NCBI RefSeq assembly: GCF_049994905.1
Contig: NZ_CP188258.1
Location: 1,240,001-1,304,000, forward strand
Source: Diaminobutyricibacter sp049994905
GTDB taxonomy: Bacteria > Actinomycetota > Actinomycetes > Actinomycetales > Microbacteriaceae
DNA length: 64,000 bases
Direction of reading: 5' to 3'
The position numbers were made by a program, and so were the translations under genes. Positions 1-7,983 of the stretch are shown one piece after another; positions within the stretch are counted from its first letter, which is position 1; each line of letters begins with the position of its first letter. A model generated the notes under the pieces. That model was not told the origin of the DNA. It worked only from the letters and a program-made list of their open reading frames with translations, and made no database searches.

Positions 1-1715
1 AGGCTGTCTACAGGCCTCCCACATTTCCTGCACAACGAGCCAGATCCCTCACGATGAGTAACGTCAGGGCGCGGGGCAAAGGCAGCTGGGGGAGAGCAAG
101 CCGCGTGGTAGCCGGCTTTCCGTCCGTCAACGGTCACGGTCTTCCCACACTTCCGGCAATACAGGTACGCACCGGCGACCATCTCGTCATGCGTCATCGG
201 AGGCAGGTCCGGCGAGAGCAGACTCGATTCCGGTGTCGGTGCCGGTGCCGGCAGGCGGGTCACCACCGGATTTTGCGACAGCTTCTTCGCCCATTCCGGT
301 TTCGCGTCCGGATCCCGAGGCGGCGGGGTCGGCACCGGCGGCGTAACGTACACTGGCGCCGTCGCCGGCCGGTACGCTGGCGCCGGCCGGAGCTTAGGCA
401 TGTCTTCGGGGATATAGAACCGCCTCTGTACTCTGGTCGTCCACCGGTATGTGCTCCGGACTGTCTTCGTTGTGAGGAGCCCGAGCTCGACCAGGCGATC
501 CAGCCATTCGGCGACAGCTGCGGTAACAGGTTCGCTCGTGCCGACCCTGCCTCGGGTCGCATCCATGAGGCGCTTGACTGCCATCCCTGGCGTGAACCCA
601 TCCGGGCGTCGCTTGCGGTGGGCCCCAACGAATTCGGCGTGGACCAGCATCTGCCAATGCTCGGTAGGCATCCATATCTCTGACTTGACCGGGACGCCTA
701 TGAACTCTGGGACCGTTCCGCCGAAGTTGATACGGATCCACAGTTCACGTTGCCGCGACCCAGCCCAGCTGGCCTCGTCAGCCGCCAGGCGTTTCACCCT
801 CTGCTGACGCTCTCTTTCGAGTTGTGCTTTTGCGGTGGCGGCAGCCCGGGCTAGCCGTTCCTTCCGTTCGGCTTCTTCTTTCGCCAGTCTCGCTTCGTAC
901 GCCGCCTGAGCTGCAGCGGCGTTGACCTGCCCTGCGATGATGTCGCGTATTCGGTCCGACGACATCCCGGTCTTGTCCGCACGGCATTCCTCTAACGGGA
1001 ACGCTTCGAACTCACCCCGCTCCGTGGCGAACGCCGGGAACGCGCGCCCGTCGACGATGACCTTTCTCGTAGCTGTTCCGATCGTCCCTTCGATCGGGTT
1101 AATCCACAGCAACGGCATGCCCTCTTTGACGAGCTCCTGCTGGGTTGGGTTTAGCTCGACGAGGTTCTCACCGAACCGGGGCACGGCCCGCAGCTGCTTC
1201 CCGTAGTGGCCCCACAGCCAGACGTCGACGATCCCTTGCGCACGATATGACTCATGTCGCTCCCGCCATGCTGCCGGTGTCAACGCGGCGTACTGGATCT
1301 CGAAAGCCACCCGGACGGTTCCGTCCGGGGAGGTGATCATCACGTCAGCGATCCGGGTGCGCTTCGTGTCGGACTGCTCCTCGAGGTTCACCGTCGAGTT
1401 CGGATACTTGGCCCGCAGCCAGTCTGCGACCCGTTGCTTCCCCTGAACGTGGAACAGAGACTCGGGGGAGTGGCCGCCGGCATGCGGTGTCAGATGCTTG
1501 AAACCGTCTCGTTTCTTCGGGGCCCGTCCGACTGTCGTCAGCGACGGGGTGGGGCAGTTGTCGACAGGGCAGATGACGGAAGCTTTCACCCACGGTCGGT
1601 GCTTTTTCGCTTGCCCATCCGGCAGCAGCCACAGTGACCCGCCCGGTTCCCGACCGTAAATTAGGCGTGTCTCGCCGTCCTGGAACCGTTCCAGTGTGGA
1701 CTTGTCATGCGGCAT
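1..1715 (-). CDS. CoiA-like competence/nuclease protein, 3' end outside window
   Basis: At least 571 codons, starting at ATG 1715 just after an in-frame stop; the gene runs off the left edge. Residues about 90-170 match the CoiA core: RIADV with D124, FEIQYA with E139 and Q141 (a D...E-x-Q PD-(D/E)XK-type nuclease signature), then a WRERHESYRAQG helix and a DVWLWG strand. A Cys pair (C49, C54) lies N-terminal. A charged, probably coiled-coil stretch covers roughly residues 255-300. The C-terminal part has a proline-rich linker and two treble-clef-like zinc ribbons, one CxxC...HxxC and one CRKCG cut by the edge. CoiA proteins are linked to DNA uptake and recombination, and relatives occur on actinobacterial mobile elements. 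Its place in a probable island suggests DNA processing, but the role is inferred. No clear ribosome site precedes the start. Confidence 0.75.
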   Translation of the reverse strand, partial: MPHDKSTLERFQDGETRLIYGREPGGSLWLLPDGQAKKHRPWVKASVICPVDNCPTPSLTTVGRAPKKRDGFKHLTPHAGGHSPESLFHVQGKQRVADWLRAKYPNSTVNLEEQSDTKRTRIADVMITSPDGTVRVAFEIQYAALTPAAWRERHESYRAQGIVDVWLWGHYGKQLRAVPRFGENLVELNPTQQELVKEGMPLLWINPIEGTIGTATRKVIVDGRAFPAFATERGEFEAFPLEECRADKTGMSSDRIRDIIAGQVNAAAAQAAYEARLAKEEAERKERLARAAATAKAQLERERQQRVKRLAADEASWAGSRQRELWIRINFGGTVPEFIGVPVKSEIWMPTEHWQMLVHAEFVGAHRKRRPDGFTPGMAVKRLMDATRGRVGTSEPVTAAVAEWLDRLVELGLLTTKTVRSTYRWTTRVQRRFYIPEDMPKLRPAPAYRPATAPVYVTPPVPTPPPRDPDAKPEWAKKLSQNPVVTRLPAPAPTPESSLLSPDLPPMTHDEMVAGAYLYCRKCGKTVTVDGRKAGYHAACSPPAAFAPRPDVTHREGSGSLCRKCGRPVDS

Positions 1716-1943
1716 GGGGGGATGCTATCTGGACCGGCCGACAACGACAGCGATACGTGTCATCTGTGCGGCCTCTAGTGGAAACAGGCCGTCGGCGACG
1801 CGAACCAGAACGCGACGCCGACGAGCGGGGTAGAGCGGGTTATCTGTGCCCTATCACAGCCACACGTCGGGATCCATGAGGCGGGCAAGACTGGCTTTCG
1901 CGGATTACCGGTATGGTTCGCAATTGTCCGGTACCTTCTTGTC

Positions 1944-2252
1944 GTGAACGACTCCTCCCTGACCCGCAAAGACGCGATTTCCTGGCTAATGCGCTGCGAT
2001 AGCTGTGATCAAGATGTGCGGGTGAGCCGGAGGCACGGCCGGGTCTACTCACATGTCATTGCTGGTACAACGACGATCTGCTCCGTCTCGGGACAATTTG
2101 CAGGAGATAGCGATACCAACGTTCTGGTGATCCCCTCGCTTGAAAGGGCGCCTCAGTCGGAGCCATTCAGCGAGGTGGATGTTACTCGTAGCGAGTCGAA
2201 CAGTGTTAGAGCGCTGCGTGGAGCTTCGCCGGGTAGTGGTCGTCGGTCCTGA
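1944..2252 (+). CDS. small hypothetical protein with zinc-ribbon-like Cys/His pattern
   Basis: A 102-residue reading frame with a GTG start. Its first half has CDSC, then two His and a Cys followed by SGQ, resembling the short Cys-Cys-His-Cys knuckles (CxxC...RH...CxGSG) common in actinobacteriophage and island proteins. The second half is low complexity. No Shine-Dalgarno sequence is visible before the GTG; ATG 1989 is an alternative start just before the CxxC. It could be a real element gene, a fragment or chance. No function is proposed. Confidence 0.35.
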   Translation: MNDSSLTRKDAISWLMRCDSCDQDVRVSRRHGRVYSHVIAGTTTICSVSGQFAGDSDTNVLVIPSLERAPQSEPFSEVDVTRSESNSVRALRGASPGSGRRS

Positions 2253-2265
2253 GAGGGGCCGACGC

Positions 2266-2400
2266 TTCGCATTCAACGCATGTTTCGCATTCAACACATG
2301 TTTCGCATTCAACGCATGTTTCGCATTCAATGCAGGTTTCGCATGCAACGCATTCAACGCATGTTTCGCATTCAATGCATGTTTCGCATTCAACGCATAC
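2266..2400. repeat. 18-bp tandem repeat array, seven units
   Basis: Seven head-to-tail copies of TTCGCATTCAACGCATGT with one to three changes each; the fifth unit carries an extra 9 bp. The period is a multiple of three, so several frames stay open and encode FAFNAC-like or LNAKHA-like repeats, which explains the long spurious ORFs here. Unit size and copy number resemble plasmid or phage iterons, but there is no replication gene in view. Confidence 0.85.
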
Positions 2401-2472
2401 TTCGCGGCCCTAATGGTTTGGCAGACCACCGAGCAATGCGGAGTGAGCGGGACGTCGCAAATCGATAATTCC

Positions 2473-2544
2473 GGCAATCGCGGCAATCGCGGCAATCGCG
2501 GTAATTGCGGGAATCGCGGGAATCGCGGGAATCGCGGGAATGGT
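2473..2544. repeat. 9-bp tandem repeat array, eight units
   Basis: Eight 9-bp units: three GGCAATCGC, one GGTAATTGC, three GGGAATCGC and a decayed GGGAATGGT. The step from the C form to the G form along the array suggests growth by local duplication. It lies 72 bp after the 18-bp array, inside the presumed island end. Confidence 0.85.
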
Positions 2545-2880
2545 CGCAGAAAGGCCACATGCCATCCACCCACACGCGCAGCAGCTCGAATGGAAGAAGC
2601 GGATTCCACGACATCCGGTTTCCGGCGTGCAGACATTCTCACTCGTCGTGGCCGGTGTTGTATGAACACAAGAGTGTCAAACCGGTTTCGCCGCGCACAA
2701 CGGCCTGGAATGCGGCGAACCGTCAGTGCGTCGTTCCTGATGGGACGCAGCTGCGCAAGTCGACAGCTCGCCCGCGTATATAGAGGTACGGGAATTTCAT
2801 GGCTCAATGGGTACCGTTGTGGGGACTGAATCACCGAGTCCCTTGCCATGACTGGCATCCAGAGGGCATGAAGTCGATCC
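2545..2880. other. gene-poor stretch between repeats and tRNA fragment
   Basis: No convincing gene. The only visible structure is a 6-bp stem with a 9-nt loop (2822-2827 with 2837-2842). Reading frames across it are open by chance or through the neighbouring repeats and tRNA fragment. Confidence 0.5.
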
Positions 2881-2933
2881 AGCACCTCACTCGTAATGAG
2901 AAGGTCAAGGGTTCGATTCCCTTGGGCGGCTCC
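2881..2933 (+). other. 3' half of tRNA-Thr(CGT), probable att site
   Basis: The anticodon stem-loop (CTCA, loop CTCGTAA, TGAG; anticodon CGT at 2892-2894), variable loop, T-arm (AAGGG TTCGATT CCCTT, 2907-2923), acceptor 3' strand GGGCGGC (2924-2930) and discriminator T (2931) are all present. The expected 5' strand GCCGCCC and D-arm are not found upstream. Identity to a tRNA stops at the base of the anticodon stem: position 27 (C2885) no longer pairs with A2901. That is a classic crossover zone for tyrosine recombinases. Most likely the residual attR/attL half-site of an integrated element. Confidence 0.75.
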
Positions 2934-2937
2934 GAAG

Positions 2938-2964
2938 AAGGGCCCGTCCAACGCCCGGGCCCTT
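2938..2964 (+). terminator. hairpin after the tRNA fragment
   Basis: A perfect 9-bp stem (2938-2946 with 2956-2964) and 9-nt loop starts 6 nt after the tRNA 3' end. It is the expected native terminator of the tRNA gene and indicates that the right-hand side is original chromosome. Confidence 0.7.
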
Positions 2965-2974
2965 TCCCCCAACG

Positions 2975-3000
2975 GGGCGCCCGAACCCACGTGGGCGCCC
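2975..3000 (-). terminator. GC hairpin facing the sigma-operon 3' end
   Basis: Two GGGCGCCC blocks (2975-2982, 2993-3000) form an 8-bp stem with a 10-nt loop, 24 bp past the stop of the minus-strand propeller gene. It probably ends that operon; there is no T tract. Confidence 0.45.
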
Positions 3001-3023
3001 GCACGCACGCGACAGACGCTGTC

Positions 3024-4625
3024 TCAGCCGATCGACTCGAGGTGGTTGCCCACCGTCCGCACGAGGTATCCGCCGGCGAACAGCCATTGCTCGCCTGACA
3101 CCTTGGGCAGTGACCACAGGGGCCGGCCCGTCGCATTGTCGTATGCCGTGCCCTTGTCACCGACGACGGCGCCATCGTAGGTGTTCGTCACTCCCCAGAG
3201 GGCGAAGTCGTCGAAGGGGATGCCGACGCTTCCAAGTGGACTGCCCGTGTTCTTGTCGAACGAGCATGCCGTGTCCTGGGGGTATCTCACGGTCAGCGCG
3301 TTCCTGGCGATGTCGGAGATCACCGTCGGAACCCCGAGGAACTCCTTTGTCGCGCATCCCTTCGCCGTCCAGACGACCGCACCGGTGAGCTGATCGAGCA
3401 CCGTGACCGTGTCCCGGTCGACGATGGCGAGCTGACCAGTGGATGGCCGCCCGAACCTCGTCCCCGGCCTCGTTCCGGGTGACACCACTTCGACAGCCGC
3501 ACTGCCAGGCGTCGAGGGACGCGACCATACCTGCGCCCCGGAACCGTCGATCCCGACGATCGACGATGAGCCGTCCGCCGCCTGCCGGCTCCACACGGTC
3601 ACGAAATACATCGGCGTTTGATAGTTCGAAACGCCCGGGTATTTCGTCACAGCCCCGGTGGCGAGATCGACCGACGCGCGTGACGGGGTTCCAGGTGCGC
3701 CAGGAACGACGAAGTAGGCCGGCAGTGTGGTGGGATCCGCGGTACCGTCGAACACGTCGAGGTAGTCGGCGGCGACGCGCGTCGTCCAGCCGGGGTGGTC
3801 GGGATCGCGGGGATCGACGCGGGTGATCGTAGCGATCCCGTTTCCCGATGGTTCCGACGTCAGCACGACGTCCCCGGACCCGCCCGGCACCGAGGTTGCG
3901 TTGACGTAGGTGCCGTGATCGAACTCCGCGACGGTCTTGCCTGTGGTCAAATCGATCACGTCGTGGGGTCCCGACTGTCCGGCCCCGTAATCGAGCAGGG
4001 CGCGGCCGGACGTGCCGAGGAGCTGGAATTGATGGCGGGTGGAAATGCCCGCGGGTGGGGTGAAGGCCCAGGTGCGGCTCCAGAGTGCTTCGCCGCGCGA
4101 GGTGTCGACAAGAGTGAGTCCGATGTTCTCGTCGCGGTGCTGCCAGCAGGTTCCGCCGTCCTCATACTCCCGCGGTCGGGTGCCGGTCAGGAACACGGTG
4201 AGACCGTTCGCGAGGTCATAGCTGAGTGGTCGGATCCTGCACTCGTCGTCGGCGCCGGGCAGATCGAGCGACCACCGAGTCCCCGCGCCCAGTGCGCTGA
4301 CGTCAAGGGGGACCACCGGAAACGGTTGCACCTGCACTCCTGCGCCGCTCGGACTGGGCGTCGGTGTCGGTATCGGTGTCGGAGTCGGCGTCACCGAGAC
4401 GGTGGGCGACGGCGCGGGAGCCGGTGCCGGTGCGCCGAAATGGATGACGCCGGTGAGCGCGAGCGCTGCGGTGCCACCGGCGAGCGCCAGCGCGAGCGCG
4501 GTGAGCCCGGCGATGATCGCGAACTTGGTGCGCTGGGGGCGACGCCGGTCGGTCGCGACGGTCTCTGCGAGCAGTTCGCGGATGGCGGCGCTGCGTGCGG
4601 GGTCGAAGACGGGCTGGGTGGTCAT
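3024..4625 (-). CDS. membrane-anchored PQQ-like beta-propeller, sigma-factor partner
   Basis: 533 residues. About 35 cytosolic N-terminal residues, one membrane segment at about 37-60, a Pro/Thr linker of APAP and PTPTP repeats at about 65-95, then an extracytoplasmic domain with repeated strand patterns such as ALWSRTW, AQVWSRP, GAVVWTA and RPLWSLP typical of PQQ-like propellers. It overlaps the ECF sigma gene by 4 bp (ATGA). That coupling and topology suggest an anti-sigma or sensor role, but no zinc anti-sigma motif is present in the short N-terminus, so the regulatory role is inferred. Four extracytoplasmic Cys residues may form disulfides. Confidence 0.75.
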   Translation of the reverse strand: MTTQPVFDPARSAAIRELLAETVATDRRRPQRTKFAIIAGLTALALALAGGTAALALTGVIHFGAPAPAPAPSPTVSVTPTPTPIPTPTPSPSGAGVQVQPFPVVPLDVSALGAGTRWSLDLPGADDECRIRPLSYDLANGLTVFLTGTRPREYEDGGTCWQHRDENIGLTLVDTSRGEALWSRTWAFTPPAGISTRHQFQLLGTSGRALLDYGAGQSGPHDVIDLTTGKTVAEFDHGTYVNATSVPGGSGDVVLTSEPSGNGIATITRVDPRDPDHPGWTTRVAADYLDVFDGTADPTTLPAYFVVPGAPGTPSRASVDLATGAVTKYPGVSNYQTPMYFVTVWSRQAADGSSSIVGIDGSGAQVWSRPSTPGSAAVEVVSPGTRPGTRFGRPSTGQLAIVDRDTVTVLDQLTGAVVWTAKGCATKEFLGVPTVISDIARNALTVRYPQDTACSFDKNTGSPLGSVGIPFDDFALWGVTNTYDGAVVGDKGTAYDNATGRPLWSLPKVSGEQWLFAGGYLVRTVGNHLESIG

Positions 4626-5209
4626 TCTGCACCCCCTTCGAGGATATTGGGGAGGGTGGTCGTTGTGAGGTCCGCAAGTCGTTGCCTGGCGCGGGAGAGC
4701 CGGGACTTCACTGTTCCGACAGGCACACCGAGCACTTCGGCTGCTTCGGAGAGCGGAAGCTCCTCAAGCACGCAGAGCGTGATGACGTCCTGGTCGCGCG
4801 GCGTGAGTCGGGCGAAGGCATCGCGGACCCGTTTGTTGTCCGCATCGTTGTCGATGGATGCGTCGATGTCGGGCGCGTGGTCATCCTGCTCAGTCGGCCG
4901 GGGGAGGCGAGCGAGCGCCAGGCGGTAGCGGCGGATGCTGCGGTCGTGGTTGCGGACCGTGTAATTGGTTGTGACCAGCAGCCACGGGATGATCGACCCG
5001 TTCACTAGGCGGACCGCGTCGCGGCGACGCCACGCCTCGAGAAAGACGATGGCTGTGACATCCTCGGCGTCGTGGGAGTGCCGAAGGAGCCGGAGGGCTT
5101 GTCCGAAGACACGATCGCGGTGTACGTCGAAAAGGGAGGCGAACGCCGCCCCGTCGCCATCGCGCGCTTTCGACCAGGCCTCCACCTCGTCGAACTCAGC
5201 TCTGCTCAT
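4622..5209 (-). CDS. ECF-family RNA polymerase sigma factor
   Basis: 195 residues, typical ECF length. Region 2 spans about 24-65 (LFDVHRDRVFGQALRLLR, then HDAEDVTAIVFLEAW). A variable acidic linker follows, then region 4 at about 130-180 (RLTPRDQDVITLCVLEEL with the VPVGTVKSRLSRARQRL helix-turn-helix). It is first in a two-gene operon with the propeller protein. The 194 bp upstream, shared with a divergent oxidoreductase gene, should hold its promoter, but no clear autoregulatory motif was recognised. Confidence 0.9.
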   Translation of the reverse strand: MSRAEFDEVEAWSKARDGDGAAFASLFDVHRDRVFGQALRLLRHSHDAEDVTAIVFLEAWRRRDAVRLVNGSIIPWLLVTTNYTVRNHDRSIRRYRLALARLPRPTEQDDHAPDIDASIDNDADNKRVRDAFARLTPRDQDVITLCVLEELPLSEAAEVLGVPVGTVKSRLSRARQRLADLTTTTLPNILEGGAE

Positions 5210-5403
5210 ATCCCCTAATGTCCGACCACGAGGAAAGGTTCCATCGTGTTGGGCACCCGGAGCCTATCGGGTCGAGGCGGTCAACAGCAGCCGTCGAACT
5301 CGGTAGCGGCGTGATCCGGTAGGACCGCCGTCCTCGCGTCGTTTCCGCGGGCACGCTAGCATCGCAAACGGCGTCCGGCTCAAGCCGGCCCGGAGGGAGA
5401 CGC

Positions 5404-6399
5404 GTGTCTGCAGCATCCGAAGTTCCGATCCGCTGGGGAATTCTCGCAACAGGCTGGATCGCGCAGACGTTCACGAAAGACCTGGTCCTGACGGGACGCG
5501 ATGTGCGGGCGGTGGGGTCGCGGACCCTCGAAAGTGCGCAGACGTTCGCGGACGAGTTCGGCATCCCGAACGCGTACGGCAGCTATGAGGAACTCGCTGC
5601 CGATCCCGACGTCGACATCGTCTACGTCTCGACTCCCCATACATTCCACGCAGAGAACGCGATCCTCCTGCTGAACGCGGGCAAGCATGTGCTCGTCGAG
5701 AAGCCGTTCACAGTGAACGCCGCGCAGGCCAGGGAGATCGTCGATCTTGCGGCGTCGAAGGGGCTCCTCGTACTCGAGGCGATGTGGACGCGATTCCTTC
5801 CTCACATCGTGCGAATTCGGGAGATCATCGCCGCGGGTACGCTCGGCGAGCTCCGCCAGTTCGACGCCGACCACCGGCAGAAGGCGTCGACGGATCCGCG
5901 GCACCGGATGAACGCGCTCGAGCTCGGGGGAGGCGCGCTGCTCGACCTCGGCATCTACCCGATCTCGTTCGCGGCCCACCTGTTCGGCACTCCGGAGTCG
6001 CTTCACGCGGCCGCGCGGTTCCAGGATGGCGGGGCCGACTCGCAGGTCGCGACGCTCTTCCGCTATGCCGACGGCCAGCTTGCCACCACGATCTCCGCAC
6101 TCGACACGCTGGGTCCCAACGTCGCCTCGATCGTCGGGACGGACGGGCGCATCGACATCGACGCCGTCTGGTACTCGCCGACGACGTTCCGTGTGCTGAA
6201 CAGCGCAGGCGAGGTGATCGAGTCGTATGACCAGCCGGTGGAGGGGCGCGGGATGCAGTTCCAGGCCGATGAGGCGGAGCGCCTGATCCGCGCGGGAGAG
6301 ATCGCCAGCCCCATCCTGTCCCCGGAGGAGTCGGTGTCGATCATGGAGACGATGGATGAGATCCGTCGTCAGATCGGGCTCGTCTACCCCGGCGAGTAA
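5404..6399 (+). CDS. Gfo/Idh/MocA-family NAD(P)-dependent oxidoreductase
   Basis: 331 residues. GTG start preceded by GGAGGGAGA. The N-terminal Rossmann fold begins IRWGILATGWIAQTFTK. The family EKPF motif (VLVEKPFTVNA, about residue 99) carries the likely catalytic Lys. GALLDLGIYPISFAAHLFG and the C-terminal beta-sheet domain follow. Such enzymes oxidise or epimerise sugars, inositols or dihydrodiols. The substrate cannot be read from the sequence and the neighbours give no pathway. Confidence 0.85.
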   Translation: MSAASEVPIRWGILATGWIAQTFTKDLVLTGRDVRAVGSRTLESAQTFADEFGIPNAYGSYEELAADPDVDIVYVSTPHTFHAENAILLLNAGKHVLVEKPFTVNAAQAREIVDLAASKGLLVLEAMWTRFLPHIVRIREIIAAGTLGELRQFDADHRQKASTDPRHRMNALELGGGALLDLGIYPISFAAHLFGTPESLHAAARFQDGGADSQVATLFRYADGQLATTISALDTLGPNVASIVGTDGRIDIDAVWYSPTTFRVLNSAGEVIESYDQPVEGRGMQFQADEAERLIRAGEIASPILSPEESVSIMETMDEIRRQIGLVYPGE

Positions 6400-6453
6400 C
6401 AAGGTGGTCTTCTCGGCGTGCCGCACCTGAGAAATCTATTCAGGCTCGCCGGG

Positions 6454-6459
6454 TAACAT
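6454..6459 (+). promoter_or_regulatory. possible -10 of a leaderless dacB transcript
   Basis: TAACAT ends 6 nt before ATG 6466, placing the predicted transcript start at or next to the start codon. No Shine-Dalgarno sequence is visible and no good -35 was found. Confidence 0.4.
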
Positions 6460-6465
6460 ACTCGA

Positions 6466-7950
6466 ATGCGTGAATCGGAAACGACAGAACCGGCAGGTCA
6501 GGAGCCCGCGGCTTCGCCGTCCACCGGCATCCTGACTGCGCTTCGCAGGCACCCGGTCGCGTGGATCACCGCCGGTGCCGCCGTCGCTTTCGTCGTGCTC
6601 GGTACGGGAGCTGTCGCCCTCGGTGCGTCCGTCGGCACGTCCGCATCTGCCAGCACGCTGCCCACGTCCAGTGCCTCGGCTACATCCACGCCGACACCGC
6701 CGCGTGTCACGCCTCCACCGCCGCGCCCTGTTCCGGCGGCGGCGCCGGCCGCGAGCAGGATCCGTACCTGTTCGGTCAACGGTCTCGCACAGGATGGCCG
6801 GCTCGGCAACCTCGAAGCCCAGGTCGTCAACGCCAAGACCGGTGAGGTGCTGTTCGACCGCAACGGCAGCAAGCCGGGTCCGACCGCGAGCGTTTTGAAG
6901 ACGCTGACCTCGGCTGCCGCGCTCAAGGTGCTCGGCCCCGACTACCGCGTCTCGACCACCGTCGTGAAGGGGAGCACCCCGGGCCAGATCGTGCTGGTCG
7001 GCGGCGGCGATGTGACGCTGTCGCGTCTGCCCGACGGCCAGGCGTCGTTCTACACCGGCGCACCCAAGATCCAGGATCTCGCCAACCAGGCCAAGCAGGC
7101 CATGGGGGGCCAGCCCATCACCTCGATCGTGGTGGACACCTCGCTCTTCGGCGCACCGGTGTGGCAGCCGAGCTGGGATGAGCACGAAGAGCGCGTGGTC
7201 GAAGGTTCCACCTCGTACATCACGGCCTTGCAGGTCGACGGTGACCGGAACGACCCGACCGCGATCGAATCGCCGCGGAGCACCGACCCGGTCGGTCGCG
7301 CCGTGCAGTACTTCCAGCAGTACCTCGGAACGAACGTTCCGGTCACCGAGGGCAAGGCTCCCGCCGGCGCACAGCAGCTCGCCGCAGTACAGTCCCAGCC
7401 GGTCACGGCGCTGGTCGACCAGGCGATGAAGGTCTCCGACAACACGATCATGGAGGAACTCGCCCGGCTCGTCGCGATCAAGACCGGTGCGGGCAACACG
7501 TTCGGCGCGGAGAATGCGGGTGTGACCGCGGCGCTCCAGCCCTATGGCATCCCGACGACCGGCATCCACATCGCCGACGGCTCCGGCCTGAGCGGCGACA
7601 ACGCTGTTCCGCCGTCGTACCTCACCCGCCTGTTCGTCAAGGTGCTGAACCGCGAGAGCGGGCTCGGCGTCGTCTATGACGGTCTGCCGGTCTCCGGCGA
7701 GTCCGGCACGCTCGGCCCGGGCTACGCCCGCTTCACCGGTGCCAATGCGGCCGCCAGTGGCGCCGTGCACGCGAAGACCGGATGGATCAACAACGGATAC
7801 ACGCTGTCGGGTATCGTCAACGCCGCGGACGGAACTCCGCTCACCTTCGCTGTCTTCGCTCTCGGCCCGGTGAGCGACAACGCGAAGCAGGCGATCGACA
7901 CGCTGGTGACCGGGTTCTACCATTGCGGGGACAACCTCACGAACAACTGA
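6466..7950 (+). CDS. dacB: D-alanyl-D-alanine carboxypeptidase/endopeptidase, PBP4 (S13) family
   Basis: 494 residues. An N-terminal membrane anchor (about 30-55) and Pro/Thr linker lead to an extracytoplasmic peptidase S13 domain. The three penicillin-binding signatures are present and ordered: S142-V-L-K145, S324-D-N326 and K437-T-G439. Members trim or cleave peptidoglycan cross-links. The start has no ribosome-binding site and sits just after a -10-like hexamer, suggesting a leaderless mRNA. nicotinamidase follows 33 bp downstream across a strong hairpin. Confidence 0.9.
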   Translation: MRESETTEPAGQEPAASPSTGILTALRRHPVAWITAGAAVAFVVLGTGAVALGASVGTSASASTLPTSSASATSTPTPPRVTPPPPRPVPAAAPAASRIRTCSVNGLAQDGRLGNLEAQVVNAKTGEVLFDRNGSKPGPTASVLKTLTSAAALKVLGPDYRVSTTVVKGSTPGQIVLVGGGDVTLSRLPDGQASFYTGAPKIQDLANQAKQAMGGQPITSIVVDTSLFGAPVWQPSWDEHEERVVEGSTSYITALQVDGDRNDPTAIESPRSTDPVGRAVQYFQQYLGTNVPVTEGKAPAGAQQLAAVQSQPVTALVDQAMKVSDNTIMEELARLVAIKTGAGNTFGAENAGVTAALQPYGIPTTGIHIADGSGLSGDNAVPPSYLTRLFVKVLNRESGLGVVYDGLPVSGESGTLGPGYARFTGANAAASGAVHAKTGWINNGYTLSGIVNAADGTPLTFAVFALGPVSDNAKQAIDTLVTGFYHCGDNLTNN

Positions 7951-7951
7951 G

Positions 7952-7969
7952 GGCCGGCGGTCGCCGGCC
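7952..7969 (+). terminator. GC hairpin between dacB and nicotinamidase
   Basis: GGCCGGCG-GT-CGCCGGCC is a perfect inverted repeat immediately after the dacB stop, without a T tract. It may terminate or attenuate dacB transcription. Confidence 0.4.
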
Positions 7970-7983
7970 GAACGGAGGCGCTC

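Larger units (their letters stand above)
1..2931. mobile_element. right end of a putative integrated element at tRNA-Thr
   Basis: Everything left of the truncated tRNA-Thr at 2881-2931 looks foreign: a CoiA-like nuclease with zinc ribbons, a tiny Cys/His ORF, two tandem-repeat arrays and AT-richer DNA from about 1720 to 2880. Continuous core genes start only beyond the tRNA fragment and its terminator. Integration into the 3' half of a tRNA gene normally leaves a rebuilt tRNA at one end and a bare 3' fragment at the other; this would be the bare end. Neither the integrase nor the intact tRNA is in the window, so extent and type (prophage, ICE, satellite) are unknown. Confidence 0.5.

Noticed and set aside
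2473..2544. CRISPR array
   Set aside because: Units are only 9 bp with no spacers and no cas genes are present.
2140..2829. 229-codon plus-strand frame with FAFNAC and GNR repeats
   Set aside because: The repeats have lengths divisible by three so frames stay open. TTG start without SD, and the C-terminal half is arginine-rich noise.
2800..2931. Possible full tRNA using GGCTCAATGGG at 2802 as a D-arm
   Set aside because: The distance to the anticodon arm is far too long and no 5' acceptor strand complementary to GGGCGGC exists.
2049..3008. 319-codon minus-strand frame containing GNRTLDLLITSE
   Set aside because: It is held open by the tandem repeats and by read-through of the tRNA fragment; this peptide type is a familiar artefact of tRNA-overlapping frames. 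No start site or protein-like composition.
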